A stretch of DNA of 64,000 nt from positions 6,262,001-6,326,000 of the forward strand of contig NZ_CP108394.1 of assembly GCF_041435215.1 (NCBI RefSeq), given 5' to 3'. The position numbers and the translations under genes are program-made. Origin of the DNA: Streptomyces sp. NBC_01314. GTDB taxonomy: Bacteria > Actinomycetota > Actinomycetes > Streptomycetales > Streptomycetaceae. The stretch's first letter is position 1. Each line of letters opens with the position of its first letter. A model generated the notes under the pieces. It was not told the origin of the DNA, made no database searches, and saw only the letters and a list, made by a program, of their open reading frames with translations. Below are positions 8,779 through 17,069 of this stretch, one piece after another.

Positions 8779-11700
8779 TCAGCCGCCGCTGGGGACGGCG
8801 GTCTCCACGCCCGGCATGCCGACGGCGAGGTGATCGATCTGGGTCTCGGTCAGCGCGCCCTGGAAGACCCAGACGTCGGAGAGCGAGCCGGGGAAGTACT
8901 GGCCGGACGTGGTGCCCGTCGTGTCCCGGCCGAGCTGCAGCGTCTTCGCGGCCTTGTAGGTCAGCACGTCGTCGGCCCACGAGACGGTGTCGGCGCAGCT
9001 CGCGTCGTCCTGCGCCCCGTCCTCGTCGGCGTCGGCGCAGGCGGTCTCCTGGAGTTCGCCGTTGACGTAGAGGCGGACCTCCTTGGAGAACCCGTCGTAG
9101 ACGAGTGCCAGATGGTTCCAGTCGGTGGGGCTGTAGAACATGCCGTTGCCGACGTCGGAAACGGCGGCGGAGTCGCTGTCGGAGTCGGCCGTGGCGATCC
9201 GCCAGCGGCCCGGATCGGTGGCCGGGGTGGCGCTGGGCTCGTAGCGCACCGCGAACGCGCTCTTCTTGGCTCCCGGAGCGCTGACGACGGTGACCGGGCT
9301 CGTCGGTGTCGCGGCCGCCTGGACGTAGGCGCTGACGGTGAAGCTGGCGGCGGTGTCGACCGGGACCACGGAGGCCGCGGCGTAGTCGTTGGTGCCGTCG
9401 AGGGTGACGGCACCGTCGACCCAGCCCGAGCCCGTCTGGGCGCCGTTGTAGAGGGTCATGGCGTTACCGGAGGCCGAGGCGTCGGGCGACAGCGACGGAG
9501 TGCCGGTGGCCGTCTCGAACTTCCAGCGGCCCTTGACCACCGCGCGCTGCTTGAACAGCTGCTGCACCTCACCGGCGGACACCGGCCGGTCGAAGAGCCG
9601 TACGTCGTCGATCTGGCCGGGGAAGAACGAGGTGGGCGTACGTTCGAACGCGCTGGCGCCGATCTGCACCGCGCCCCCGGCGTACCAGGTGGAGGTCGTG
9701 GCGGTGGTGCCGGCCAGCGTCCCGTTGACGTACAGCGAGAGCTTGTCGGCCACGGTGTCCTGCACACCGACCAGATGCGTCCACTCACCGCCGTACGCGG
9801 TGGTGCCCTCGGGTTGCATTGCCCTCACCACCGAGGAGTCGGCGGTGTCGGCGCTGTGCTGGTTGAACACCCAGCGGTCGTAGGAACTGGAGTAGTAGAG
9901 CTCCGGCCCCGTGACCGTGCTGCCGATCTGCGAGGCGACCGTGGCGGCGTGGTTCGGTTTGGTCTTCGACAGCTTCACCCAGGCCGAGACGGCGTAGCTG
10001 TACGAGGTGTTGATGTGCGGGCCGCTCGTGATGGCGTAGTCGTCGGTGCCGTCCAGGGTCAGGGCGTTGCCGTCCACCCCTGCCGCGCCGGTGGTGGCCC
10101 CGCCCTTGAGGACCGCGGGGTTCACGTCGGCCCGGCCGGTCAGCGCGGTGGCGTCGGCGGCGTCGTCCATGTGGAAGACCGCGCGGGCCGGACGTCCGGC
10201 GCCGATCGAGTCTGAGCTGTAGAGGGTCGACACCTCGGCCGCCGACAGCGGCTTCTCGTAGGTCTTCACCTCGTCGATGGCGCCGGGGAACGGAGCTGTC
10301 GGTGTGCCGCTGAGGACGTTGCCGCCGATCACCATGCCGCGCCGCGCGTTCCACCCCGTGCTGTAGGCGGTGGTCCCGGCCAGCGTGCCGTTGACGAAGA
10401 GTTTCAGCTGCTGCTCACCGGCGGCATACATGCCGACCAGATGCGTCCACTCGCCGGCCTTGACCCCGCCGGCGGCGGCCTGCATGGCCCGGACGGGAGT
10501 GCCGCTGGTGCTGTCGGAGCTGTACTGGTTGAACACCCAGCGGTCGTACCCCTTGGAGTAGTACAGCTCGAAGCCCGGCGCGTTGTTGCCCCGCTGGGCG
10601 GCGACGACCGCCGCGTCGGACGGCATCGCCGACAGCTTCACCCACGCCGACACCGTGAAGCTCACGTCGGTGTTGATGGTGGCGACATCGGTGGTGGCGT
10701 AGTCGTCGACACCGTCGAACTGCACCGCTTTGCCGATCTTGCCTTCCACGTCCGGCGTCGGGCCGCCGTGCAGGGTCGCGGTCTGCTGAGGTGCGCTGCC
10801 CGCCGCCTGGGTGGCGCCGGCCGCCTCGTCCATCGACCAGCCCGCGCGTTCGAGCTGCCCCGCCTTGACGCGGAACTGATAGGCGCGGATCTCGGAGCCG
10901 TTGCCGGCGGCGTCGAAGGACCGCGCGGTGAAGGTGTTCAGGCCCGGCTTGAGCGGCAGTACGGGGACGGTCCTGGCCGCGCCGCCCGAGGTGGTGACCG
11001 TGTTGGCGGAGACCGGGTCGCCGTTGACGCCGTACCAGTACTTCGTCACGTCGGAGACGGCCCCGGTGATCACGAAGCTGCCGTACTGGCCCACTCCGTC
11101 GTGCCAGGGGTCCTCGGGGTCTTCCGGGTCGGAGGCCGGATAGATGGCGGAGGAGATGCTCGGTGCCTTCGGCACGCTCGTGTCGTACACGAAGTAACAG
11201 CCGGTCGCGTTGCCCGTGGACGACCACGGCGAGTACTGGGCCCCGTCGTAGGACTGGACGTACCAGTTGACCGTCTTGTTGGTGGGGATGGAGGACGGCA
11301 GGGTGATCACGAAGTCAGAGCCGGAGTCCTTCGCCTTCGTCAGACCGGACTTCCAGCGGGTGACCGAGCCCTTGCCGTCCCCGGTGTCCCAGTTCGCCCG
11401 GAACTCCACCTTGACGGCGTCGCCGTCGGGGTCGGTGATGTCGTTCGCGCGGATCGTGCCCAGGGTGCGTACGCGCGGGGCGTTCTCGGGCTTCTTGCAC
11501 GAACCGCCGTACTCCATGACCAGCTGCGACATCTTCACCTGCGGCGGCGGCCGGTTGTACTCCACGCGCAGGAAGGCGTCGTCCGAGAACCGTTTCCAGC
11601 CGTAGGCGTCGGACTCGCTCGCCGCCTTCATGCCGAAGGTCATCGTCGGCCACTTCTTGTCCGCCGCCAGTTGTATCGCGGACTTCACGTTGAACTCCGC

Positions 11701-13161
11701 GTCCTTCGCGGCACATCCGGTGAATCCGTAGGCGAAGGACGCCGTCTTGAGGTGGTCGATCCAGAAGCCGGACGCGTTCTGCGAGTTCCACGTCGTCGAC
11801 GAGGAGATGTCCTTGGTACGCCACAGCTCCACGCTCCGGTCGGAGCAGGACGCCGACCAGGTGTTACGGACCACGAACTCCGCCTCCAGCACGGTCCGGC
11901 CCGCGAACTTCGAGGTCGGGATGCGGTAGAAGAGCCGCTTGGTGTCGTGCGGCGCGCAGTAGGCCCAGTTGCAGTACCCGAGGCCCGCGTCCGACTCGCC
12001 GTTGAACTTCCACTGCGGCGACGACGCCCAGTACTCGGAGGCCATCGTCCACGCGGAGGCCTTCGGGGAGTAGAACTGAGGGTCGATGAAGACGGGGTAC
12101 ACCGTGTCCTTGCCCCGGAGCACGTCGCGGTCGGGCGTCAGCACCAGCGCGTCCTGCGCGGCGGGGACGTCCACACCGACCGGGGCCACGTTCGCGGACT
12201 CGGCGGCGACGGCCTCCGGGTTGTCCCCGCCGTCGTCGGCCGCGGTGACGGCGGTCGTCGTGGCGGACGCGGTGGTGGAGCGCGGTGCGGAGACCGAGGA
12301 CGCCTTCGAGGCAACCCTGTCGGAGGACTGTGTCGCGGATTGTTCCGCGGCGTCGGGCGCCTTGTCGCTGGAGTCCCACATCACCGGGCGAGGGGCCTCG
12401 AAGACCGCGCTTTTGGCGCCGTCGTCGATCGCCGCCAGGCCGCCGTCCTCGGTCTCCTTGACCGTCATGCCGTCGGCGTCCAACTCCAGACGGAGTTCGT
12501 TCAGTTCCGTGCTCTTCGCGGCCTCGGCCGACTTGACGACCAGAAGCTGGGTGAAGCCGTCCTGCTGCGCCGTCATCCGCAGGTCCACGTCGGGCAGCAC
12601 GTCCGGGTAGGTGACGGTGTTCCCGCTCAGCTCCGGGGCGGGCAGCTTCTCGGGCCAGGACAACGCCAGTTCGCGGCCGTTCTTCGTCATCCGCACCAGC
12701 GGGTCCGAGCCCCCGCCCGAGAACGTCAGCCCGACGGTGGTGGCCTTGGGTGCGACCGACCCGTTCGCGCCGCGCGCCAGCGTGGTGTCGATCTCCCGCC
12801 ACTCGCCGTCCACCCGCGTCCGCACCGGACGCAGATGCTCCCGGGCCTCCAGGTGACCCTCCGGCGTGGCGTACACCTCGCTGCTCTCACCGCGCAGCGA
12901 GGTGATCTCCACCAGTTTGCCCGTGCGCTCGGCCTTGGCCAGCGCCCTGGTGTCCTCGCCGGCTTCACCTTCTCCGGTCTCAACGGCCGACCCGCCCGTT
13001 TCGGCGGTCCCAGCGGCCTTGGTGGCGTCAACTGCCGAGGTGCCGACACCCCCGTCGGTCGCGGCCGTGGCGCCCTCGGATGTGCTCGCCGCCAGCATCA
13101 GCGCTGCGGAAAGCACCATGCTGGCTCTGCGGAGCCGACGTCTTCCCCCGTGCGTATTCAT
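8779..13161 (-). CDS. secreted LamG-repeat surface protein
   Basis: 1460 aa from ATG 13161 (MNTHGGRRRLRRAS), preceded by GGCGGGGA at good spacing; an upstream TTG is less likely. A signal peptide (MVLSAALMLAASTSEGATA) is followed by an Ala/Thr-rich stretch. Residues about 350-540 look DNRLRE-like (YPVFIDPQFY, Trp-rich, RLFYRIPTSKFAGR). Three LamG/concanavalin-type jelly rolls follow at roughly 775-985, 994-1204 and 1210-1454, each with a FDGVDDYA-like opening (FDGVDDYAT, LDGTDDYAI, LDGTNDYAA), W-HLVG or W-HLALVYDG, and a C-terminal PG-IDEV-like strand. LamG modules bind carbohydrate or protein. LamG-RHS tandems are common in Streptomyces, which suggests a surface or delivery partner for the RHS protein. 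Confidence 0.88.
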   Translation of the reverse strand: MNTHGGRRRLRRASMVLSAALMLAASTSEGATAATDGGVGTSAVDATKAAGTAETGGSAVETGEGEAGEDTRALAKAERTGKLVEITSLRGESSEVYATPEGHLEAREHLRPVRTRVDGEWREIDTTLARGANGSVAPKATTVGLTFSGGGSDPLVRMTKNGRELALSWPEKLPAPELSGNTVTYPDVLPDVDLRMTAQQDGFTQLLVVKSAEAAKSTELNELRLELDADGMTVKETEDGGLAAIDDGAKSAVFEAPRPVMWDSSDKAPDAAEQSATQSSDRVASKASSVSAPRSTTASATTTAVTAADDGGDNPEAVAAESANVAPVGVDVPAAQDALVLTPDRDVLRGKDTVYPVFIDPQFYSPKASAWTMASEYWASSPQWKFNGESDAGLGYCNWAYCAPHDTKRLFYRIPTSKFAGRTVLEAEFVVRNTWSASCSDRSVELWRTKDISSSTTWNSQNASGFWIDHLKTASFAYGFTGCAAKDAEFNVKSAIQLAADKKWPTMTFGMKAASESDAYGWKRFSDDAFLRVEYNRPPPQVKMSQLVMEYGGSCKKPENAPRVRTLGTIRANDITDPDGDAVKVEFRANWDTGDGKGSVTRWKSGLTKAKDSGSDFVITLPSSIPTNKTVNWYVQSYDGAQYSPWSSTGNATGCYFVYDTSVPKAPSISSAIYPASDPEDPEDPWHDGVGQYGSFVITGAVSDVTKYWYGVNGDPVSANTVTTSGGAARTVPVLPLKPGLNTFTARSFDAAGNGSEIRAYQFRVKAGQLERAGWSMDEAAGATQAAGSAPQQTATLHGGPTPDVEGKIGKAVQFDGVDDYATTDVATINTDVSFTVSAWVKLSAMPSDAAVVAAQRGNNAPGFELYYSKGYDRWVFNQYSSDSTSGTPVRAMQAAAGGVKAGEWTHLVGMYAAGEQQLKLFVNGTLAGTTAYSTGWNARRGMVIGGNVLSGTPTAPFPGAIDEVKTYEKPLSAAEVSTLYSSDSIGAGRPARAVFHMDDAADATALTGRADVNPAVLKGGATTGAAGVDGNALTLDGTDDYAITSGPHINTSYSYAVSAWVKLSKTKPNHAATVASQIGSTVTGPELYYSSSYDRWVFNQHSADTADSSVVRAMQPEGTTAYGGEWTHLVGVQDTVADKLSLYVNGTLAGTTATTSTWYAGGAVQIGASAFERTPTSFFPGQIDDVRLFDRPVSAGEVQQLFKQRAVVKGRWKFETATGTPSLSPDASASGNAMTLYNGAQTGSGWVDGAVTLDGTNDYAAASVVPVDTAASFTVSAYVQAAATPTSPVTVVSAPGAKKSAFAVRYEPSATPATDPGRWRIATADSDSDSAAVSDVGNGMFYSPTDWNHLALVYDGFSKEVRLYVNGELQETACADADEDGAQDDASCADTVSWADDVLTYKAAKTLQLGRDTTGTTSGQYFPGSLSDVWVFQGALTETQIDHLAVGMPGVETAVPSGG

Positions 13162-13310
13162 ATGTATGGTCCCCGCCAAGCGGTGTTGAGCTATGACTGA
13201 ATATGGGCGATCAAACGATCAGGTCGCAACATACGAGCATCACAGACTCTTAACCAGAGACTCACATCTGGACAAAATCTATGAGTAACCTAAATCAAGT
13301 GAAGGTGCGG

Positions 13311-13326
13311 TGTGAAACGCTTCACA
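13311..13326. promoter_or_regulatory. LacI-type palindrome upstream of the LamG gene
   Basis: TGTGAAACGCTTCACA is symmetric in 7 of 8 base pairs about a central CG, the form recognised by LacI/GalR-family repressors. It lies about 150 bp upstream of the LamG start inside an unusually AT-rich stretch (13190-13340) that probably holds the promoter. The regulator is not in the window. Confidence 0.4.
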
Positions 13327-13414
13327 TTTGTTCGGTGAATTGTCCGTGCTTTGACGCTTCTCGCCCCATCCGGAACCCACCCCGCCGTCGCTCAGCGAAC
13401 AACTTCTGCTGCCC

Positions 13415-13640
13415 TTACCCGAGTTGACTGCCCAACGACATGAGGTGTTGGGCATACGCGAGGGCGGGCGCCGGCGCCGCTTCTCGGGTGGCCCGGCAGG
13501 GGCGTACCGTGCCCTGGACGGCTTTCGGTGGGCGCCCGGCGATCACCTCGGCACATCGCACCGCGCGGAGGTGGGGCCCGCCGGGTTCCGTCCCCCTCCG
13601 GCATGAGCGCCACCCCGTACCCCGGCGCGCCGGTATCCGC
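13415..13640 (-). pseudogene. fragment of an enoyl-CoA hydratase, C-terminal part
   Basis: Reading the minus strand from about 13591 to 13418 gives TEPGG, then VRCAEVIAGRPPKAVQGTV, then ALAYAQHLMSLGSQLG. This matches residue for residue, with substitutions, the C-terminus of the enoyl-CoA hydratase at 15864-16643 (VRCAEVIAGYPPEAVQGTV, ALAYAPHLVSLGNLPG). Similarity seems to continue up to about 13640 in another frame, so a frameshift is present. There is no start and no catalytic core. It is the debris of a duplicated or replaced copy, cut off by the acyltransferase gene at 13689. Confidence 0.75.
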
Positions 13641-13688
13641 TCGGGGGTGCCCAGCGGAGTCGAGCTGAACACAGGAGAAGAACAGCAC

Positions 13689-15002
13689 GTGAGAACGGGT
13701 ATGAAGCCCTCACACTCCGCGTCGCCCCGGTCGGCCTCGTCCGGCGCGTCGCGGCTCGGCTGGCTGGACGCGTTGCGCGGCATCGCGGCGCTCGTCGTGG
13801 TGTTCGACCACTCGTCGTACTCCTTCATGGCGGAGTTCCGACGGGAGCTGATGCCGGAGTTCAACACCAGCCGTTACGGCATCATGGTGTTCTTCCTGGT
13901 CAGCGGCTACATCATTCCCGCGTCGCTGGAACGCCGGGGCTGTGTGAGGACGTTCTGGACCGGCCGTCTTTTCCGTATCTATCCGCTGTGCGCGGCCGTC
14001 GTCACCGGTCTGCTCGTGGCCGACTACTTCGGCGTGGCGGAGATCCGGGACTTCGGCGGGCAGAGCCTCGCCTCGGTGGCTCTGGCCCATCTCACCCTGT
14101 TCCAGGAGCTGTTGGGCACTCCCAATCTCCTGCTCGTCCTGTGGACGCTCTCGTACGAGATGGCCTTCTACCTGCTGGTCGTCGCCCTTTTCACGGTTCG
14201 TCTGCACCGGCGGTCCGGCGCGGTCGCCGTCACGCTGGCGGCGCTCGCCGCGCTGAGCGTGGCGGTGGGGTTCGTGCTGCCGGCGTCGGCGCTGTCCAAC
14301 GCCCTGGGCACCGGCCGGCTGATCGCGCTCGCCTCGGTCGTGATGGTCGTCGCCATCTGCTGTGCGTGCACGGGGTCGGTTGCGCTGCAGGTGTTCGGGG
14401 GTGTGCTGGGCGGGGTTCTCGCGCTGGGGCTGGTCGCCTTCAACGGCACGGTCCCGGTGTGGGAGGGCCTGGTGATTCTCGCCGTGATGTTCCTGGGTAC
14501 GGCGGTGTACCGGGCCGACACCGGTCAGAGCGGCTGGTCGTACGCGGGGTGCGCGGCGGCCGTGGTGGTCGCCTGCGCGGTGGGCAGTGCGTATGTCGAC
14601 GGCGACGGGGGCCACTTCACGCGGCGCGCCTGGATCGTGTCCTTCCTGCTGGCGGTGGTCACCTTCGGCGTCGGGCTGGCGTTGCGCGGGCGGCGGATCC
14701 CGCGTCTGCTGACGGGCCTGGGCACGATCAGTTACTCGGTCTACCTCGTGCATCCGCTGCTCCTGGCGGTGAGCGACGGCACGATCGGCCGTCGGCGCCA
14801 CGACGACCTCGTCCTCGAAGTGGCTTTCTACGTTGTGCTGTTGCCGGTGTGCGTGCTGACGTACCACTGCATCGAGGCGCCTGCCCAGAGATGGGGCCGA
14901 CGCCTGACCCGTCGTGGCGCCCCGGACCGGTCGGTGTCCGGGGCATCGTCGGCGGAGCTGTCGAAAGCGTCGGAGCGAGCGGGGCGGTCGGCTAGCGGGT
15001 GA
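13689..15002 (+). CDS. acyltransferase 3 family membrane protein
   Basis: 437 aa from GTG 13689, chosen because AGGAG at 13673-13677 fits it; ATG 13701 would leave too long a gap. The N-terminus has the Acyl_transf_3 signature LGWLDALRGIAALVVVFDHS, followed by FFLVSGYIIPASLERRG and RLFRIYPLCAAV. About ten hydrophobic spans follow, closing with TISYSVYLVHPLLLAV and TYHCIEAPAQRWGRR. Such proteins transfer acyl groups from the cytoplasmic side onto sugars or lipids of the envelope. The active-site His is probably in VFDHS. The substrate cannot be told. No operon partner is visible; both sides hold gene fragments. Confidence 0.9.
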   Translation: MRTGMKPSHSASPRSASSGASRLGWLDALRGIAALVVVFDHSSYSFMAEFRRELMPEFNTSRYGIMVFFLVSGYIIPASLERRGCVRTFWTGRLFRIYPLCAAVVTGLLVADYFGVAEIRDFGGQSLASVALAHLTLFQELLGTPNLLLVLWTLSYEMAFYLLVVALFTVRLHRRSGAVAVTLAALAALSVAVGFVLPASALSNALGTGRLIALASVVMVVAICCACTGSVALQVFGGVLGGVLALGLVAFNGTVPVWEGLVILAVMFLGTAVYRADTGQSGWSYAGCAAAVVVACAVGSAYVDGDGGHFTRRAWIVSFLLAVVTFGVGLALRGRRIPRLLTGLGTISYSVYLVHPLLLAVSDGTIGRRRHDDLVLEVAFYVVLLPVCVLTYHCIEAPAQRWGRRLTRRGAPDRSVSGASSAELSKASERAGRSASG

Positions 15003-15129
15003 TCAACGACCAGCCCTGATTGGTCGAGCCGTCGCAGGCGAACTGGGCGGACACCGCCCCGTTGGCGGTGCTCGCGCCCGAAATCCCCAGGCACAGGCCG
15101 CTCTTGCGGTTCTTCAGCTCGCAGACGCT
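14992..15129 (-). pseudogene. ricin-type beta-trefoil lectin fragment
   Basis: The minus frame from 15129 to the stop at 14992 reads LKNRKSGLCLGISGAS, then GAVSAQFACDGSTNQGWSLI. The repeat of a CLG-like segment and a QGW motif is the ricin-B lectin (RICIN) signature. Only the last subdomain is present. Its stop lies inside the 3' end of the acyltransferase gene on the other strand. Upstream the frame becomes non-lectin, so the gene is truncated. It is probably the tail of a former secreted glycosidase or protease. Confidence 0.6.
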
Positions 15130-15293
15130 GTCCGGGCGGCCGCGTACCGGGTGATGGCGGAACAGCTGGTCGTGGACCCGTCCACCGGCGAGCTGCTCAC
15201 GGTGCCGGAGAACGCCCGGCGCTGAGCGCGGGTGATCCGGCGGACACCCTCTCTCCGGTCGGGACATCCGGGCCGCCGCGGGGTGACTATGGT

Positions 15294-15818
15294 GTGGGCA
15301 TGCGCATGCAAATACGGGGGCGTGGACTGAAGTTCGCGTCGATGACAGCGGTAGTCGTGCTCGCTCTGACCGGGTTCTCCACGGGGCGTGGTCACGGTGG
15401 CACCAGTTCCAGTGGCGGCAGCAGTGACGGCGGGGGCGGGGGTGGTGGTTGCAGCTCCTCGTCCCAGGACCACGACAACTCGTCCTCGTCCTCGGGCGGC
15501 AGCTCGTCCGGGGGTACCAACGGCACCGGGTCGGGCAAGAGGCAGTTGAAGCCGGCGACCGTGCGGTTGGTGAAGTGCGCGACGGTGAAGAAGCCGTATG
15601 CGACCGTCGAAGTGACCAACCCGAATTCGAGGGACGCCACGTTCTGGGTCGACGTCTCGTTCAAGGACAAGGACGGGGCCACGCTCAAGGACGAGACCTG
15701 GAAGGTCGACGTGCTCGCCGACGACAAGGTGACCGTCGACATCGAGTTGGCGAAGAAGAGCTTGGCGTCGTCGGTCGACCGCTGCGTGGCGGAACCGGAG
15801 GCCGAGCCGTTCCGTTGA
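15294..15818 (+). CDS. secreted Ser/Gly-rich protein with small beta domain
   Basis: 174 aa. Starts at GTG 15294 or ATG 15300. A signal peptide (FASMTAVVVLALTGFSTG) is followed by a 60-residue linker almost wholly of Ser, Gly, Asp and Asn, then a compact domain (ATVRLVKCATVKKPYATVEV and NPNSRDATFWVDVSFKDKDG) ending CVAEPEAEPFR. The two Cys in the domain could form a disulphide. The pattern suits an extracellular or lipid-free surface protein with an Ig-like or FxLYD-like fold. Function unknown. A short direct repeat (GAGTCGGCT, three copies) follows the stop. Confidence 0.72.
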   Translation: MGMRMQIRGRGLKFASMTAVVVLALTGFSTGRGHGGTSSSGGSSDGGGGGGGCSSSSQDHDNSSSSSGGSSSGGTNGTGSGKRQLKPATVRLVKCATVKKPYATVEVTNPNSRDATFWVDVSFKDKDGATLKDETWKVDVLADDKVTVDIELAKKSLASSVDRCVAEPEAEPFR

Positions 15819-15863
15819 GTCGGCTGAGTCGGCTGAGTCGGCTGTGTCAGGTGGGGCGAGGGC

Positions 15864-16643
15864 TCATCGCATCCGGTAGCCACCGGGTCGGCGCCCCGTG
15901 AACAGCTCCGCCTGCCGTTCCCCAGGCAGGTTGCCCAACGAGACGAGGTGCGGGGCGTACGCGAGGGCGTGCGCCCGTGCCGCCTCCCGGGCGGCCCAGC
16001 AGGCGCGGACCGTGCCCTGGACGGCCTCCGGCGGATACCCGGCGATCACCTCGGCGCACCGCACCGCGGCGGCGACGGCCTCGCCGGGTTCCGTCACCTC
16101 CGACACCAGCCCCACCTCGTACGCCCGGTTCGCCGACATTCGCTCGGCGGTGCCCATCAACGCCATCCGCGCGGCCTCCCCGTACGGCATCCGCTGGGCC
16201 ATGAGGATCGACTCGAAGGCGCTGACCATGCCGTAGGTGGTGTGGGGGTCGAAGAAGGTCGCGGAGGAGTCGGCGACGAGGAAGTCGGACTCGCCGAGGA
16301 GGTAGAAGGCGCCGCCGCAGGCCATGCCGTTCACCGCCGCGATCACCGGCTTCCAGAGGTCGTTGGACTTCGGGCCGATCCTGAGGAGGGGGTCCTCGAT
16401 CGTGTACGGGGAGTTCGGCTGGGGGACGGCCTTCGCCGCGTCCCGGTCGAGGCCCGTGCAGAAGGCGCGGTCGCCGGCGCCGGTCAGGACGACGGCCCGT
16501 ACGGTGTCGTCGTATCTCAACTCCCGCCAAAGCAAGGTCAGTTGCTCCGCCGTCGGCAGGTCGATCGCGTTCAGTTTCTCCGGGCGGTCCAGGGTGAGGA
16601 GCGCGACGCCCGTGTCCTTGTCCGTCGTCGTGCGCAGGGTCAT
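15864..16643 (-). CDS. enoyl-CoA hydratase/isomerase family protein
   Basis: 259 aa, crotonase fold. Visible are VALLTLDRPEKLNAIDLPTA near the start, VRAVVLTGAGDRAFCTGLD near residue 55, the oxyanion-hole stretch NGMACGGAFYLLGESDFLV near 105-125, and FFDPHTTYGM. Crotonases hydrate or isomerise acyl-CoA thioesters in beta-oxidation-like pathways. Start ATG 16643 overlaps the stop of the DUF35 gene (ATGA), so the two are coupled. It is the last gene of the minus-strand set thiolase, DUF35, hydratase. A decayed copy of its 3' end lies at 13415-13640. Confidence 0.92.
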   Translation of the reverse strand: MTLRTTTDKDTGVALLTLDRPEKLNAIDLPTAEQLTLLWRELRYDDTVRAVVLTGAGDRAFCTGLDRDAAKAVPQPNSPYTIEDPLLRIGPKSNDLWKPVIAAVNGMACGGAFYLLGESDFLVADSSATFFDPHTTYGMVSAFESILMAQRMPYGEAARMALMGTAERMSANRAYEVGLVSEVTEPGEAVAAAVRCAEVIAGYPPEAVQGTVRACWAAREAARAHALAYAPHLVSLGNLPGERQAELFTGRRPGGYRMR

Positions 16644-17056
16644 GGTCGCTCCAGTACCCATTGGGGGAGGCCGGCGGCGGTGAAGACCACCTGGACCCGG
16701 GCGCCGATGCGGAGGCGTCCGACGGGGACGGAGTCGAGGCGGGCGCCCGGCTCGGTCACCAGGTTGCCGACGAGGCGGATGCGGGGGGCGTCGGTCAGTT
16801 CGACGAGGACGACGTTGTACGGGGCCTGCTCGGCGTAGTCGGGGAGCAGGGGCGGGTGGGGGAGGACATACGACCAGACGCGGCCCCGGCCGCTGACCTG
16901 GCGCCACTCGGTCGCGAAGGAGCGGCAGTGCGGGCAGCAGGGGCGGGGCGGGAAGCGGAGTTCGCCGCAGTCGGCGCAGGCCTGGATGCGCAGTTCGCCT
17001 TGGGCGGCGTACCCCCAGAAAGGGGCGCCGTCGTCGTCCACGACAGGGGTGAGCAT
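16640..17056 (-). CDS. Zn-ribbon/OB-fold protein (DUF35)
   Basis: 138 aa from ATG 17056, with GAGGAG 9 bases upstream lying in the end of the thiolase gene. The rubredoxin-like zinc ribbon is visible as CADCGELRFPPRPCCPHC (residues about 29-46), followed by an OB fold (GRGRVWSYVLPHPPLLP, VLVELTDAPRIRLVGNLV). DUF35 proteins partner thiolase-like enzymes; in steroid side-chain degradation they form complexes with lipid-transfer-protein thiolases acting as aldolases. The adjacent thiolase-like gene fits that pairing. Coupled to the following hydratase by ATGA. Confidence 0.92.
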   Translation of the reverse strand: MLTPVVDDDGAPFWGYAAQGELRIQACADCGELRFPPRPCCPHCRSFATEWRQVSGRGRVWSYVLPHPPLLPDYAEQAPYNVVLVELTDAPRIRLVGNLVTEPGARLDSVPVGRLRIGARVQVVFTAAGLPQWVLERP

Positions 17057-17069
17057 GCGAGTCAACTCC

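Noticed and set aside
15813..15845. Tandem GAGTCGGCT repeats as a regulatory site
   Set aside because: Three short copies right after a stop codon, no symmetry and no neighbouring promoter; likely slippage.
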